A stretch of DNA of 22,799 nt from PALSA-607 sp036510735 (GCA_036510735.1 DATCDK010000163.1:1-22799); one strand, 5' to 3'; positions 6,605-14,936 are shown, counted from the first letter of the stretch. The notes: generated by a model from the letters alone, not told the origin. Numbers and translations are program-made.

Positions 6605-7180
6605 GTGCTTGAGCTCAGCATTAGCGAGCTCCTCGAGCAGGCCGCGGCGGGCAACAGCGGAGCCTGGGACGAGATCGTCAGTCGTTACTCCGGTCTGGTC
6701 TGGGCGGTCTCGCGCGGATTCGCCCTTTCCATGGCCGATGCCGCGGATGTCAGCCAGACAACGTGGTTGCGGCTCGTCGAGCACCTCGGAAAGCTGCGCG
6801 AGCCCGAACACCTCGGCGGCTGGCTTGCCACGACGGCACGCCATGAATGCCTGCGCACGCTACGCAAGGGCGGCCGCGAAGTTGTCGCGTTCGATGCCGG
6901 TATCGACATCGAGTCCGGCGAGCCGACGCCCGAAGCAGTTGTTCTGCACGACGAGCGGGATCGACTCGTCTGGTTGTCGTTGGGCGAGATTCCACAACGC
7001 TGCCAGGTGTTACTGCGCGCCCTGTCCAGCTCGCCACCGCCGAGCTACGACGAGGTGTCCGCAGCACTCGGCATGCCGATTGGCAGCATCGGCCCGACCC
7101 GGGCACGGTGTCTCGACCATCTCAAGAAGCGGCTGCGAGCCCATGAGGTCGATACAAGGACGCGGGAAGGGGGCGCGTGA
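6605..7180 (+). CDS. ECF-type RNA polymerase sigma factor
   Basis: This 191-residue protein is a sigma-70 family factor of the ECF class, with only regions 2 and 4. Sigma2 covers about 15-90: WDEIVSRYSGLVWAVSRGFA, the core-binding DVSQTTWLRLVEHLGKL (48-64), and GGWLATTARHECLRTLRK (71-88) as the -10 recognition part. Sigma4 covers about 118-176, with SYDEVSAALGMPIGSIGPTR as the helix-turn-helix. The GTG at 6605 is chosen because GGGAGG (6591-6596) lies 8 bases upstream and the sigma2 helix begins at once. The stop overlaps the start of the 150-residue protein, implying coupled translation and probably partnership. No transmembrane anti-sigma factor is encoded nearby, so control is likely by a soluble partner. 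Target promoters are unknown. Confidence 0.92.
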   Translation: MLELSISELLEQAAAGNSGAWDEIVSRYSGLVWAVSRGFALSMADAADVSQTTWLRLVEHLGKLREPEHLGGWLATTARHECLRTLRKGGREVVAFDAGIDIESGEPTPEAVVLHDERDRLVWLSLGEIPQRCQVLLRALSSSPPPSYDEVSAALGMPIGSIGPTRARCLDHLKKRLRAHEVDTRTREGGA

Positions 7181-7632
7181 TGTCGGAGCCAACTACCGAC
7201 CCGATGTACGCCACGCTCCGTAACGTGATCGACCATGCCGACCCAGTGCCGCAGGCCGTCGTCGACGCGGCACGCGCTACGTACACCTGGCGGACCATCG
7301 ACGCCGAACTCGCCGAACTGACGGCCGACTCCGCGATGGCCACTGCGGGCGTGCGATCAGCATCTGCACCCCGACTCCTGACCTTTGAAGGCGCCGGTGT
7401 CGAGGTCGAAGTCGAGGTTGCGCACACAGGCTCGACGAGGCACCTGTCCGGACAACTGGTCCCCATGGGGCCGGCCCAGATCACGGTCCGCTGGTCGAAC
7501 GGCTCACATGAGACAACCGCTGACGATCTGGGCAGATTCGCAGTCGATCGCGTGCCTGCAGGCAGCGTGAGTCTCGCAATCCTCCGGACCGGCGCCGACC
7601 AGCCGATCGTGACGAGCTGGATCTCCATCTGA
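7180..7632 (+). CDS. Small two-part protein with C-terminal carboxypeptidase-regulatory-like beta domain
   Basis: This 150-residue protein has two parts. Residues 1-55 are helical and hold PVPQAVVDAARATYTWRTID followed by AELAELTADSA, a pattern I associate with small proteins beside ECF sigma factors in actinobacteria. Residues about 63-150 are beta-rich and end in TTADDLGRFAVDRVPAGSVS followed by LAIL, typical of carboxypeptidase-regulatory-like (transthyretin-like) domains. The ATG at 7180 overlaps the sigma stop (a GTG at 7177 is a possible alternative), and GGGAAGGGGG lies upstream. No TM segment or zinc-binding anti-sigma motif is present. Tight coupling to the sigma gene suggests it binds the sigma factor or is the substrate of one of the cassette proteases. 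That is inference. Confidence 0.72.
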   Translation: MSEPTTDPMYATLRNVIDHADPVPQAVVDAARATYTWRTIDAELAELTADSAMATAGVRSASAPRLLTFEGAGVEVEVEVAHTGSTRHLSGQLVPMGPAQITVRWSNGSHETTADDLGRFAVDRVPAGSVSLAILRTGADQPIVTSWISI

Positions 7633-7645
7633 CACGCTGCGCAGC

Positions 7646-10270
7646 ATGTCGGTGACTAATCAGCCGGAGCTGACGCAATTGCAGCGCCGAGCTGAAGCGG
7701 TCTACGCCCAAGTATGGGTTGCACCCGCTCGCGCCGAAGCAATCGCGCGGCGACTCATCGATGAAGCCGGGTCGGACCCGACCGCGCAGGTGATGGCAAT
7801 GCGTGCGTTGGCTCTGACCGTCCGCCTGTCCGCCGGGCCGAACGAGTCAATCAAGATCCTGCGCGAAGCCGTTCGCCTCGGTGAGCGACATCGCCTGGGT
7901 CGGTGCCTCGCGGAAGCACGAATGACTTACGCCGCACTACTTGCCGACACGGGTCGGATATCAGCCGCGCTCGCCGAGTGCGATCGAGCTGCGGAAGTCT
8001 TGAAAGGCAAGGATGCAGGGCCGTTGCTGGCCCAACGCGCGCTGATACTCGCCCGAGCTGGCAGGTCCGAGGAGGCGATGTCGAACTTTGCCCGCGCACT
8101 CCCCCTGCTGCGGGCGGCGAACGACGTCCATTTCCAATGCTTGCTCTTTATCAACCGCAGCAACTTGCTCGCCTACCTCGGACGACTGGCGGCTGCCGAG
8201 CGCGATCTTCAAAGCGGCATCGTGCTAGCGCGCACGCACGGTCTGCACGACCGCGTCGTCGTTCTGTCGGCGAACCTCGGCTTCCTCAAGGTCCGTGGTG
8301 GAGACATTCCTGCGGCGCTCCGGCTATTCGCGGACGCACTCGACGGAGCCGGCAAGTCGCAAGGACTTGTCGCAACGCACGACCGCGCGGAAGCGTTGCT
8401 GATCGCCGGAATGCCAGGAGAGGCACGCGAATCGCTCGAACGACGGGTCGACGATGTTGAACGCGCCGGGTTCGCGGTCGACCTCGCCGAGTGGCACCTC
8501 CTGCTCGCGCAAGCTGCACTGATGGAAGGCGAAGCTGAAGTCGCACGCGTGTCGGCGCAACGCGCGCGCACCGAATTTCGAGCACAGGGTCGAGCCCGGT
8601 GGGCATTGCTCGCGCAGCAGTTGGTGATCCGTGCGCGGTGGGCGTGCGGCGAGCGAACCACCGCTTTGTCGCGGGCGGCTCGAGACGCCCACGCGAAATT
8701 GTGGACGGCGGGGTGGCAGGTCGCGGCGCTGCATTGCCTCGTTGTCGCCGGGCGTATCGAGCTTGAGGCTGGCCGCCTCGCATCGGCGCGCACCGACTTG
8801 GCGCGGGCAGCACAGGCACGCAGATGCGGACCTGCCGACTTGCGCGCGGCGGCGTGGTACGCGGAGGCCATGCTGCGTCTGGCCTCGCACGACACCCGCG
8901 GCGCGACGACTGCGCTGAAGGCAGGTCTGCGTGTGGTCGACGACCATGCGGCGTCACTCGGTGCAACGGACCTGCGGGTGCACGCGACCGGACTCGGCAC
9001 TGATCTCGCCGAACAGGGCGTCCGGTTGGCTGTCGAGTCAGGCAAGCCGGTCGCCGTCCTCGAGTGGATCGAACGCTTTCGCGCTGGCACGCTGCGCCGT
9101 CGACCCGTGCGGCCGCCGTCAAATGCACGGCTCGCAGGCGAGCTCGCCGACCTACGTCGGGTTACCGCCGAACTGGCGCAAACGACGGCCGACGGTGAAG
9201 ACTCGCGCGGGCTGCGCGCGGAGCAGTTGCGTCTCGAAGAAGCGGTGCGGCACCGTTCGCGGCACGCCCGCGGCACTCGTGCTCCGGTCCGCGAGTTCGA
9301 TGTCGAGGAGTTGCGCGCTGCGGTCGGCGAACGAGCATTCGTCGAGATCCTGCGCGTCGACGATGCGATGCTCGCCGTCACGCTGGTCGACCGGAAGCTG
9401 CGCTTGCACGCGCTCGGGTCGTATCCCGACGCGATGCGCGAACTCGAGTCGCTGCGATTTTCGTTGCACCGCCTCGCCCGCAAGCATGGATCGGCGACGT
9501 CTTTGGCCGCGGCGCGGCTCGGACTCATGCACGCTGCGGAATCCCTCGACGCCTTGCTGATGCGACCGGTGGTCGATGTCATCGGCGACCGTGAAGTCGT
9601 TCTCGTACCGACAGGGCAACTGCACGCGCTCCCCTGGCCGACGCTGCCGTCGCTGCGCGGGCGACCAGTTTCGGTGGCGCCGTCGGCGACCACGTGGTTA
9701 GCCGCCATGCGCGCCAATACTCCGACGCGCGCTCGATCCGGCCGACGCTCGGTGCTCGTTGCAGGACCGAATCTCGAACACGCGGAGCCCGAAGTCGCAG
9801 CTCTCGCGAAGCTCTACGATGCGCCGCAGATGTTCACCGGCGCCGCCGCAACAGCCGACATCGTTCGGCAAACCATCGACGGCGCCGAGTTGGTGCACAT
9901 CGCAGCCCACGGGCGCTTTCGGGCCGACAACCCGCAGTTCTCCGCGATCGAACTCGCTGACGGACCGCTGACGGTCTACGACCTCGAGCGCATGCATCGC
10001 GGGCCACGTCGCCTCGTGCTTTCGGCGTGCGACTCGGGATTGTCAGCGGTGCACGCGGGAGACGAACTCATGGGCCTGGTAGGCGCCGTGTTTTCCTTAG
10101 GTACCAGCACATTGATCGCGTCCGTGGTCCCCGTCGCCGATGACCTCACCAAGTCGCTGATGGTTGAACTGCATCATGAGCTGTGCGCGGGCGCGACACC
10201 TGCTCACGCACTTGCGAGCGCGCAAACTCGGGTGCAGGTCGACGGGTTTGTTTGCTTCGGCGCTGCCTAA
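7646..10270 (+). CDS. TPR-CHAT protease (caspase-like, clan CD)
   Basis: This 874-residue protein has TPR-like helical repeats over about residues 10-480, for example LAEARMTYAALLADTGRISA and LLFINRSNLLAYLGRLAAAE. A charged helical segment follows at about 490-545, then a C-terminal CHAT domain (about 551-874). CHAT proteins are caspase-fold cysteine proteases related to HetF, separase and Csx29. The catalytic dyad is visible as His755 in HIAAHG and Cys795 in LSACDSG, followed by GDELMGLVGAVFSLGTSTLI and the usual C-terminal ending GFVCFGAA. There is no signal peptide, so the protein is cytoplasmic. It starts 13 bp after the 150-residue protein, with no clear SD, suggesting coupling. The TPR region probably senses a ligand or partner and gates the protease. 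It ends 2 bp from the convergent sulfurtransferase stop. Confidence 0.93.
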   Translation: MSVTNQPELTQLQRRAEAVYAQVWVAPARAEAIARRLIDEAGSDPTAQVMAMRALALTVRLSAGPNESIKILREAVRLGERHRLGRCLAEARMTYAALLADTGRISAALAECDRAAEVLKGKDAGPLLAQRALILARAGRSEEAMSNFARALPLLRAANDVHFQCLLFINRSNLLAYLGRLAAAERDLQSGIVLARTHGLHDRVVVLSANLGFLKVRGGDIPAALRLFADALDGAGKSQGLVATHDRAEALLIAGMPGEARESLERRVDDVERAGFAVDLAEWHLLLAQAALMEGEAEVARVSAQRARTEFRAQGRARWALLAQQLVIRARWACGERTTALSRAARDAHAKLWTAGWQVAALHCLVVAGRIELEAGRLASARTDLARAAQARRCGPADLRAAAWYAEAMLRLASHDTRGATTALKAGLRVVDDHAASLGATDLRVHATGLGTDLAEQGVRLAVESGKPVAVLEWIERFRAGTLRRRPVRPPSNARLAGELADLRRVTAELAQTTADGEDSRGLRAEQLRLEEAVRHRSRHARGTRAPVREFDVEELRAAVGERAFVEILRVDDAMLAVTLVDRKLRLHALGSYPDAMRELESLRFSLHRLARKHGSATSLAAARLGLMHAAESLDALLMRPVVDVIGDREVVLVPTGQLHALPWPTLPSLRGRPVSVAPSATTWLAAMRANTPTRARSGRRSVLVAGPNLEHAEPEVAALAKLYDAPQMFTGAAATADIVRQTIDGAELVHIAAHGRFRADNPQFSAIELADGPLTVYDLERMHRGPRRLVLSACDSGLSAVHAGDELMGLVGAVFSLGTSTLIASVVPVADDLTKSLMVELHHELCAGATPAHALASAQTRVQVDGFVCFGAA

Positions 10271-10272
10271 CG

Positions 10273-11130
10273 TCAGTCGGCGCCCGTTGCGATCGGACGC
10301 GTACCGTCGGCGATCCAGTTCGACCACGAACCGACATACAGAGCCGGCGTCGGCAGACCGACGAGGGTCATCGCGAACACCGTGTGGGCGGCGTTCACGC
10401 CGCTGCCGCAATACGCGCCGACCGGCTCTCCGTCACCAGCACCGAGGGACTCAAATCGGTCTGCCAACGTCTCGCCATCAAGAAACTTGCCATCAGACCC
10501 GACGTTGCCCGTCGTCGGCAGGTTGACGGCGCCGGGAATATGGCCCGCGATCGGATCGACCGGCTCGACCTCACCGCGAAAGCGTTCAGGAACCCGGACG
10601 TCGATCAGCACCCCGTCGTTCGCCAGCCGCGCTGCGGAGTCGGCGTCGAGCACGGGCAATGCGCCAGAGCGGGCCACGAAGTCGCCGGGAACGACCACCG
10701 ACTCCTCCGTGTTCACCGGCAGGCCTGCAGCGACCCAGCCCGCGTAGCCGCCGTCAAGGATCCGAACGTTGTCGTGGCTGAAGTAGCGGATGTCCCACCA
10801 GGCCCGCGCGGCAGGCACACCGTCTGCCGCGTCGTACACGACAACCGCACTGTCGCTGCTGACGCCGAGGCGTCGCATGAGGCCTTCGAAATCCGCCGGT
10901 TCGGGAAGCGGATGACGGCCGCCAGCCCCACGTCGTCCGGCTAGTTCGGTGTCGAGATCGGCGAACCGCGCGCCAGGAAGATGGCCGGCGCGGTACGCCT
11001 CGATCCCTGGCGGCCCAGCCAAACTCCATCGGACGTCGATCAGCACCGGCGGGTGATCACCGGCCAGCTCTACCGTCAAGGTCGCCACGTCGACCAGCAG
11101 CTCGGATCGAGGCGTCATCACACTGATCAC
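10273..11130 (-). CDS. Rhodanese-type sulfurtransferase (thiosulfate/3-mercaptopyruvate)
   Basis: This 285-residue protein has two rhodanese domains, as in thiosulfate and 3-mercaptopyruvate sulfurtransferases, which move sulfane sulfur to cyanide or thiols in the cytosol. The N-terminal inactive domain (about 12-140) carries VLIDVRW, GHLPGARFADLD and WWDIRYFSHDNVRILDGGYAGW. The C-terminal domain (about 160-280) carries LIDVRVPERFRG, GHIPGAVNLP and the active-site loop with Cys241 in YCGSGVNA. The family usually has CGSGVTA here, so Asn replaces Thr. The GTG at 11130 overlaps the stop of the upstream phosphodiesterase gene (GTGA); an ATG four codons in (11118) is an alternative. It is the last gene of the minus-strand operon. 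Donor preference cannot be settled from the loop. Confidence 0.9.
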   Translation of the reverse strand: MISVMTPRSELLVDVATLTVELAGDHPPVLIDVRWSLAGPPGIEAYRAGHLPGARFADLDTELAGRRGAGGRHPLPEPADFEGLMRRLGVSSDSAVVVYDAADGVPAARAWWDIRYFSHDNVRILDGGYAGWVAAGLPVNTEESVVVPGDFVARSGALPVLDADSAARLANDGVLIDVRVPERFRGEVEPVDPIAGHIPGAVNLPTTGNVGSDGKFLDGETLADRFESLGAGDGEPVGAYCGSGVNAAHTVFAMTLVGLPTPALYVGSWSNWIADGTRPIATGAD

Positions 11131-12284
11131 CCGTTGCCGAACCCGAGCAGCGGCACCAACTGCTCCGCCGCGGTGACCGATCCGTGGTGGCCGAGCAAGC
11201 GTGCCTCGCGTGGGTGCCGGCGTGAGTCGACGACGGCAATGTCGTCTAACGCTGCGACCACCACATCGCCAATCCTTGCGCGGTATCGATCCGTGACAGG
11301 ACCGAACCAGCCGGCCTCGATCGCCTCATCGCGGCTACACACGACGGCTCCGTCACCCAGGCATCCACGCCACCTCGCGAGAACGTCGTCGAGTGCGCCC
11401 TCGCGCAAGTAGAGGTAGCGCGCCCGAGGTTCGCCGCCCATCAACTGCACGCCGTCGAGCAAACTCGGGTCGACGTCGACGTCGACGCGACGAGCGGGTG
11501 GAACGTCGACCATGCCGTGGTCGGCGGTCACATACAGCCGACTGCCGGCCGGTAGCCGGTCGACGATCTGCTCGACCAGCCGGTCGACGAGCTGCAGTTG
11601 CAGTCGCCACGCAAGCGAGCCGACACCGTGACCGTGCCCGGTCCAGTCGAGGTCAGACACATACGCATAGACCAGACCGGGACGCCGCGCCGCGATGGCC
11701 GTCCCGAGTTGAGCAAGCGCGCCGGCCGCGATTTCGCCGAATGTGTCGGAGCCGACAAAAGAAGGGGCGCGCAAGACGGCCCTATCGAGACCACCGCCCT
11801 CAAATTCTCGCTTGGCCACTTCGACCACCGTCGTGCCGGCGGCCGCCGCAAGCTCGAACGCGGTCGGCAGTGGTTGCCAGCTGAGCGGGTCGACCTCGGC
11901 GTCCCAGCGCAACGAGTTCATCAACCTCGAGGTGCCAGGAATCGCAACCTGGTAACCGAGGATGCCGTGCGCGCCCGGCGGCAGGCCGGTACCGATCGAC
12001 CCGATACTGACGGCCGTCGTCGAAGGGAACCCCGACGTCAGGTCGCGTCCGTCGTTACCACTGAGCGCGGCATGGAGCAACGGGGCATCGTCGGCATGCG
12101 CGCGGATCAATTCGGCGCCAAGACCGTCGACGAGAAGAATGCATGCAGCCATCGCCGGCGGCAGCGAAAGCACGCCAGTAAACGTGGGAGTGCCGAGCGA
12201 AGCCAGCACTGATGGCACCAGATCGGCGAGCGATGCGGACCCGTACCGTGGAATCGGCACCGTGCCCGGATGAACCACAGTCAC
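11127..12284 (-). CDS. Alkaline-phosphatase-superfamily phosphodiesterase/nucleotide pyrophosphatase
   Basis: This 385-residue protein belongs to the type I phosphodiesterase/nucleotide pyrophosphatase group of the alkaline phosphatase superfamily, two-metal enzymes that split phosphodiester or pyrophosphate bonds. Metal and nucleophile motifs are in order. LLVDGLG has Asp53; FPSTTAVSIGSIGTG has the probable nucleophile Thr90; YVSDLDWTGHGHG has Asp211, Asp213 and His217; TADHGMVD has Asp255 and His256; LLGHHGS holds the last His. No signal peptide is visible, so it appears cytoplasmic, unlike many family members. GTG at 12284 is 3 bp from the end of the DUF5998 gene; GTG at 12278 is an alternative start with a slightly better placed AGG. 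It overlaps the sulfurtransferase gene. The substrate is unknown. Confidence 0.88.
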   Translation of the reverse strand: MTVVHPGTVPIPRYGSASLADLVPSVLASLGTPTFTGVLSLPPAMAACILLVDGLGAELIRAHADDAPLLHAALSGNDGRDLTSGFPSTTAVSIGSIGTGLPPGAHGILGYQVAIPGTSRLMNSLRWDAEVDPLSWQPLPTAFELAAAAGTTVVEVAKREFEGGGLDRAVLRAPSFVGSDTFGEIAAGALAQLGTAIAARRPGLVYAYVSDLDWTGHGHGVGSLAWRLQLQLVDRLVEQIVDRLPAGSRLYVTADHGMVDVPPARRVDVDVDPSLLDGVQLMGGEPRARYLYLREGALDDVLARWRGCLGDGAVVCSRDEAIEAGWFGPVTDRYRARIGDVVVAALDDIAVVDSRRHPREARLLGHHGSVTAAEQLVPLLGFGNG

Positions 12285-12287
12285 CTG

Positions 12288-12887
12288 TCAGGCCCGCGCC
12301 CGCGCGGCCGCCTCTGACAAAACAGTCGCGAACCTAATCGCCTGGGTAACCACGGGGGCACCGTCGCCGTCCTGGCTCACCCGCAGGGAGAGGTCGTCGG
12401 CAGTCAGCGTGCCCGAGTAGCCGTGGTCGGCTTCGCAGGTCTCGTCGCCGCACGTCGCGGGCTCGAGATCGAGGTGACTGATCGCACCCCAACCAACGAC
12501 GAGGGTGGCTTCACGATACGACGCGCCGGGCAGGTACTCGGCGGGATTCGCCACCATGGTCGTGAGCGCAACCGACGCGATGCGCGACAGCGGCACGACC
12601 TCGGTTGTGGTCGTCGCATGAGGGTAGGGGGTGAGCTCGCTCGCCGGGTGCTCGTCGGTGTGACACACAATGAGCCGAGTCGGTGTCGTCGCAAGAACCG
12701 TGACGTGTCGCCGGATGCCCATCGCATCGTCAAGCGTCGTCTCCTGATGGACGACGTGAGCCAGCGCCTGTTCGGTACCTAGCGTGCCGCGCAGCGAATC
12801 GGCCATGAGCTCGGGGTAGTAGCCGCTGTGATCGACGTCCGCCCAAAGCGCTGACTGAGCCGAATCGGCCGTGGTGTTGTCGGGCAT
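12288..12887 (-). CDS. DUF5998 family protein
   Basis: This 199-residue protein matches the actinobacterial DUF5998 family, conserved but of unknown function (often labelled phosphodiesterase without evidence). Visible signatures are LWADVDHSGYYPELMADSLR near the N-terminus and HVVHQETTLDDAMGIRRHVT. They are followed by TRLIVCHTDEH, then SRIASVALTTMVANP, and CGDETCEADHGYSGTLTADD, a region with two Cys and an acidic/His cluster that could hold a metal. The ATG at 12887 is chosen because GGAGAA lies about 8 bases upstream; the frame is open to 12959 but the extra residues look non-coding. It is 3 bp upstream of the phosphodiesterase start and 68 bp after polyphosphate glucokinase, so the operon context suggests a role linked to that enzyme, which I cannot define. 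Confidence 0.82.
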   Translation of the reverse strand: MPDNTTADSAQSALWADVDHSGYYPELMADSLRGTLGTEQALAHVVHQETTLDDAMGIRRHVTVLATTPTRLIVCHTDEHPASELTPYPHATTTTEVVPLSRIASVALTTMVANPAEYLPGASYREATLVVGWGAISHLDLEPATCGDETCEADHGYSGTLTADDLSLRVSQDGDGAPVVTQAIRFATVLSEAAARARA

Positions 12888-12955
12888 GGGCCTATTCTCC
12901 CCTATCGCGGGCCGCGATGACGGCGACCCGCCCCCGACTCCTGGGCGCTCCGCGC

Positions 12956-13696
12956 TCAAGCCTCCGATGCCCAGAGGGCCGCGCCGATGATGCCAGCGTC
13001 GTTTTGTAGCTGAGCGACCACGACTTTCGTGCGCACCCCCTCAAGCAGTGGGACGAATTTGTCCGCCTTTCTGCTCACGCCGCCGCCGACGATGAACAAA
13101 TCCGGCCGCAGCAGGGCCTCGAAATGGCGGAGATATTTCGACACCCTTCGGGCCCAGTGCTCCCAGGTCAGGTCTTCGCGTTCCCTGGCCGAATCGGCCG
13201 TTTTCAGCTCGGCGTCCTGGCCGTCGATCTCCAGATGCCCGAGCTCGGTATTCGGTATCAACTTGCCGTGGAGGAACAGCGCGCTGCCGATGCCTGTACC
13301 GAGCGTCAACAGCGCGACCGTGCCGCCGACGTCACGTCCGGCGCCGAAGCGCATCTCCGCGAGTCCCGCCGCGTCGGCATCATTGACGACGCGCACATCA
13401 CAGTTCGTCGCGTCGGAGAGCGTGCTGGCTACATCGGCACCGATCCAGCCGGTATCGATGTTGCTTGCACTGCGCGCGTGCCCATCGATGATGACGGCCG
13501 GAAACGCAGCGCCTGCAAGACCGCTGTAGCCGAAGCTCGCGACGACCGCACCGGCCGTCTTCGCGATCTCCTTCACTTTCGCGCCTGCGGGTGTCACCAG
13601 CCGCACCCGCTCGCCGACCAGCTCACCGCGGCTCAGATCGACCGGCGCACCCTTAATGCCCGACCCACCAATGTCGAGTCCGAACACGTTATTCAC
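12956..13696 (-). CDS. ppgK: Polyphosphate glucokinase
   Basis: This 246-residue cytoplasmic enzyme phosphorylates glucose using inorganic polyphosphate (and usually ATP). It is a ROK-type kinase. The phosphate-binding loop GLDIGGSGIKGAPVDL is at residues 6-21, the glucose/catalytic block VVNDADAAGLAE at 103-114, the second phosphate loop TLGTGIGSAL at 131-140, and PNTELGHLEIDGQDAE at 148-163. VGGGVSRKADKF follows near the C-terminus. These are the standard PpgK features, and the length is normal. The GTG at 13696 begins MNNVFGLDIGG directly and there is no other sensible start. It lies 5 bp after the metalloprotease-like gene and leads into the DUF5998 gene. Confidence 0.93.
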   Translation of the reverse strand: MNNVFGLDIGGSGIKGAPVDLSRGELVGERVRLVTPAGAKVKEIAKTAGAVVASFGYSGLAGAAFPAVIIDGHARSASNIDTGWIGADVASTLSDATNCDVRVVNDADAAGLAEMRFGAGRDVGGTVALLTLGTGIGSALFLHGKLIPNTELGHLEIDGQDAELKTADSAREREDLTWEHWARRVSKYLRHFEALLRPDLFIVGGGVSRKADKFVPLLEGVRTKVVVAQLQNDAGIIGAALWASEA

Positions 13697-13701
13697 TAGG
13701 C

Positions 13702-14889
13702 CTACGCCTGGTCGTCGGGGTCGTCGCCGTGATTGTCCCCGTCGTCGTGAGTGTTCCCCCCAGCCATCTTTCGAACCTGCTCAGCGACCCATCCGCCAAG
13801 ATTCACCGTGCCGCTGCCAACGTCGCGCAAGAACTTCATCAGGGGATCTGGCGAACGATCGAACGACTGCTTGTACGACGCCGCAGCCGCCTTTACCTCA
13901 TCGACAAATGACGCGCGCGGATCGTCAGCACGGTTGGGATAGTTGCCCGCGAGAATGCGTTCGTAGTCGCCCGACTCGACCCACCGCTTGATTTCCAGCG
14001 CACGCAGTACGGCGAACGGGTGCGTGGAGTTGAGGATGTTCAGAATCCGGATGACACCTTCGCGCGCGTCGCCGGTCGACTCGTACTCTTCTGCCTGCGC
14101 AAGGAACGCTTGCAGGTTCATGTCCTGAACACGCGCGCCGCCGGCCATCTTCATGTGCACGCGCGTGACAGCGCCGGGGTCTTGACTCACCAGCAGTCCC
14201 GCGCGATCACACGAGAGTTCCGCCTTGCGGTACCACTCCTTCAGTGCGGTAATCACTGCGCGAAGTCCGAGGCCGCCCAGGGGTATCGCGTTGCCGACTC
14301 CGCTAATACGCATCAGCGCGAACAACACCGACGAGTAGAGCGCGTGGCCGGACAGCACATGGCCAAGCTCGTGACCGAGCACGACCCGCAACTCGTCGTC
14401 ATCGAGCAGATCAATGGTGCCCGTGCTGACGACGATGAATGGATTGTCGAGACCCAGCGCCCACGCGTTAACGCGCGGCTCTTGGTTGATGTACAGCTCA
14501 GGCACCTTGGTGATGTCGAGGATGCGCGCGGCGTCCTGGTAGATCGCGTAGATCGCGGGAAACTGCCGCTCGTCGACCCGCACGGCCGACGCGAGGTACA
14601 TCATGCGCAAGCGCCGTTCGCTGAAGAAACCGAACATGCCTTTGAGCAGGACGTCGAAGCCCGGGACCCCGCGAAGGGTGACCAACGCGGCTCGATCAGC
14701 CGGATGCTCGTAGGCCCGTGAACTGATGCCGGGAAACGCGACACGGGCCCCATCCGGCCCGGCCGATTGAGCGGCCTTGTGAGCCGGTCGCGGAGTCGCC
14801 TTGCGAGGCCGCTTGGGGCCGGACGTTCCGTGCCCGTCGGATTCGTGCCCGTCGGATTCGTGCCCGCCGGGATCCCGCGCGTCAGCCAT
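13702..14889 (-). CDS. M48-family (Ste24/HtpX-like) zinc metalloprotease
   Basis: This 395-residue protein is an M48-type metallopeptidase. The zinc motif HELGH (His173, Glu174, His177) is followed about 47 residues later by KAELSCDRAGLL, whose Glu224 is the expected third ligand. Residues 1-50 are a hydrophilic, charged tail with the repeat GHESDGHESDGHG. GFDVLLKGMFGFFSERRLRM and YINQEPRVNAWALGLDNPFI are typical of the soluble or peripherally bound actinobacterial M48 group. Only one weakly hydrophobic stretch follows HELGH (LYSSVLFALMRISGVGNAIP), unlike the several TM segments of HtpX. The C-terminus is acidic, His- and Asp-rich (HDDGDNHGDDPDDQA), perhaps metal-binding. The ATG at 14889 is chosen as the only plausible one; its SD is poor. 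It is the first gene of the minus operon and divergent from parC. Confidence 0.88.
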   Translation of the reverse strand: MADARDPGGHESDGHESDGHGTSGPKRPRKATPRPAHKAAQSAGPDGARVAFPGISSRAYEHPADRAALVTLRGVPGFDVLLKGMFGFFSERRLRMMYLASAVRVDERQFPAIYAIYQDAARILDITKVPELYINQEPRVNAWALGLDNPFIVVSTGTIDLLDDDELRVVLGHELGHVLSGHALYSSVLFALMRISGVGNAIPLGGLGLRAVITALKEWYRKAELSCDRAGLLVSQDPGAVTRVHMKMAGGARVQDMNLQAFLAQAEEYESTGDAREGVIRILNILNSTHPFAVLRALEIKRWVESGDYERILAGNYPNRADDPRASFVDEVKAAAASYKQSFDRSPDPLMKFLRDVGSGTVNLGGWVAEQVRKMAGGNTHDDGDNHGDDPDDQA

Positions 14890-14936
14890 GCGTGCCACGC
14901 TACGCCTCGGTCGGCAGCCACGAGACAATGACCGGC

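Noticed and set aside
6501..7223. Possible 240-residue ORF overlapping the sigma gene
   Set aside because: Beyond the first 35 codons it is only the out-of-frame reading of the sigma gene; kept only as a finding about the gap.
8209..9717. 502-codon minus-strand frame inside the TPR-CHAT gene
   Set aside because: Ser/Arg/Thr-rich translation typical of an antisense shadow; the plus strand carries recognisable TPR and CHAT motifs.
11465..11492. GTCGAC tandem repeats
   Set aside because: They encode an Asp/Val run inside the phosphodiesterase gene and need no separate explanation.
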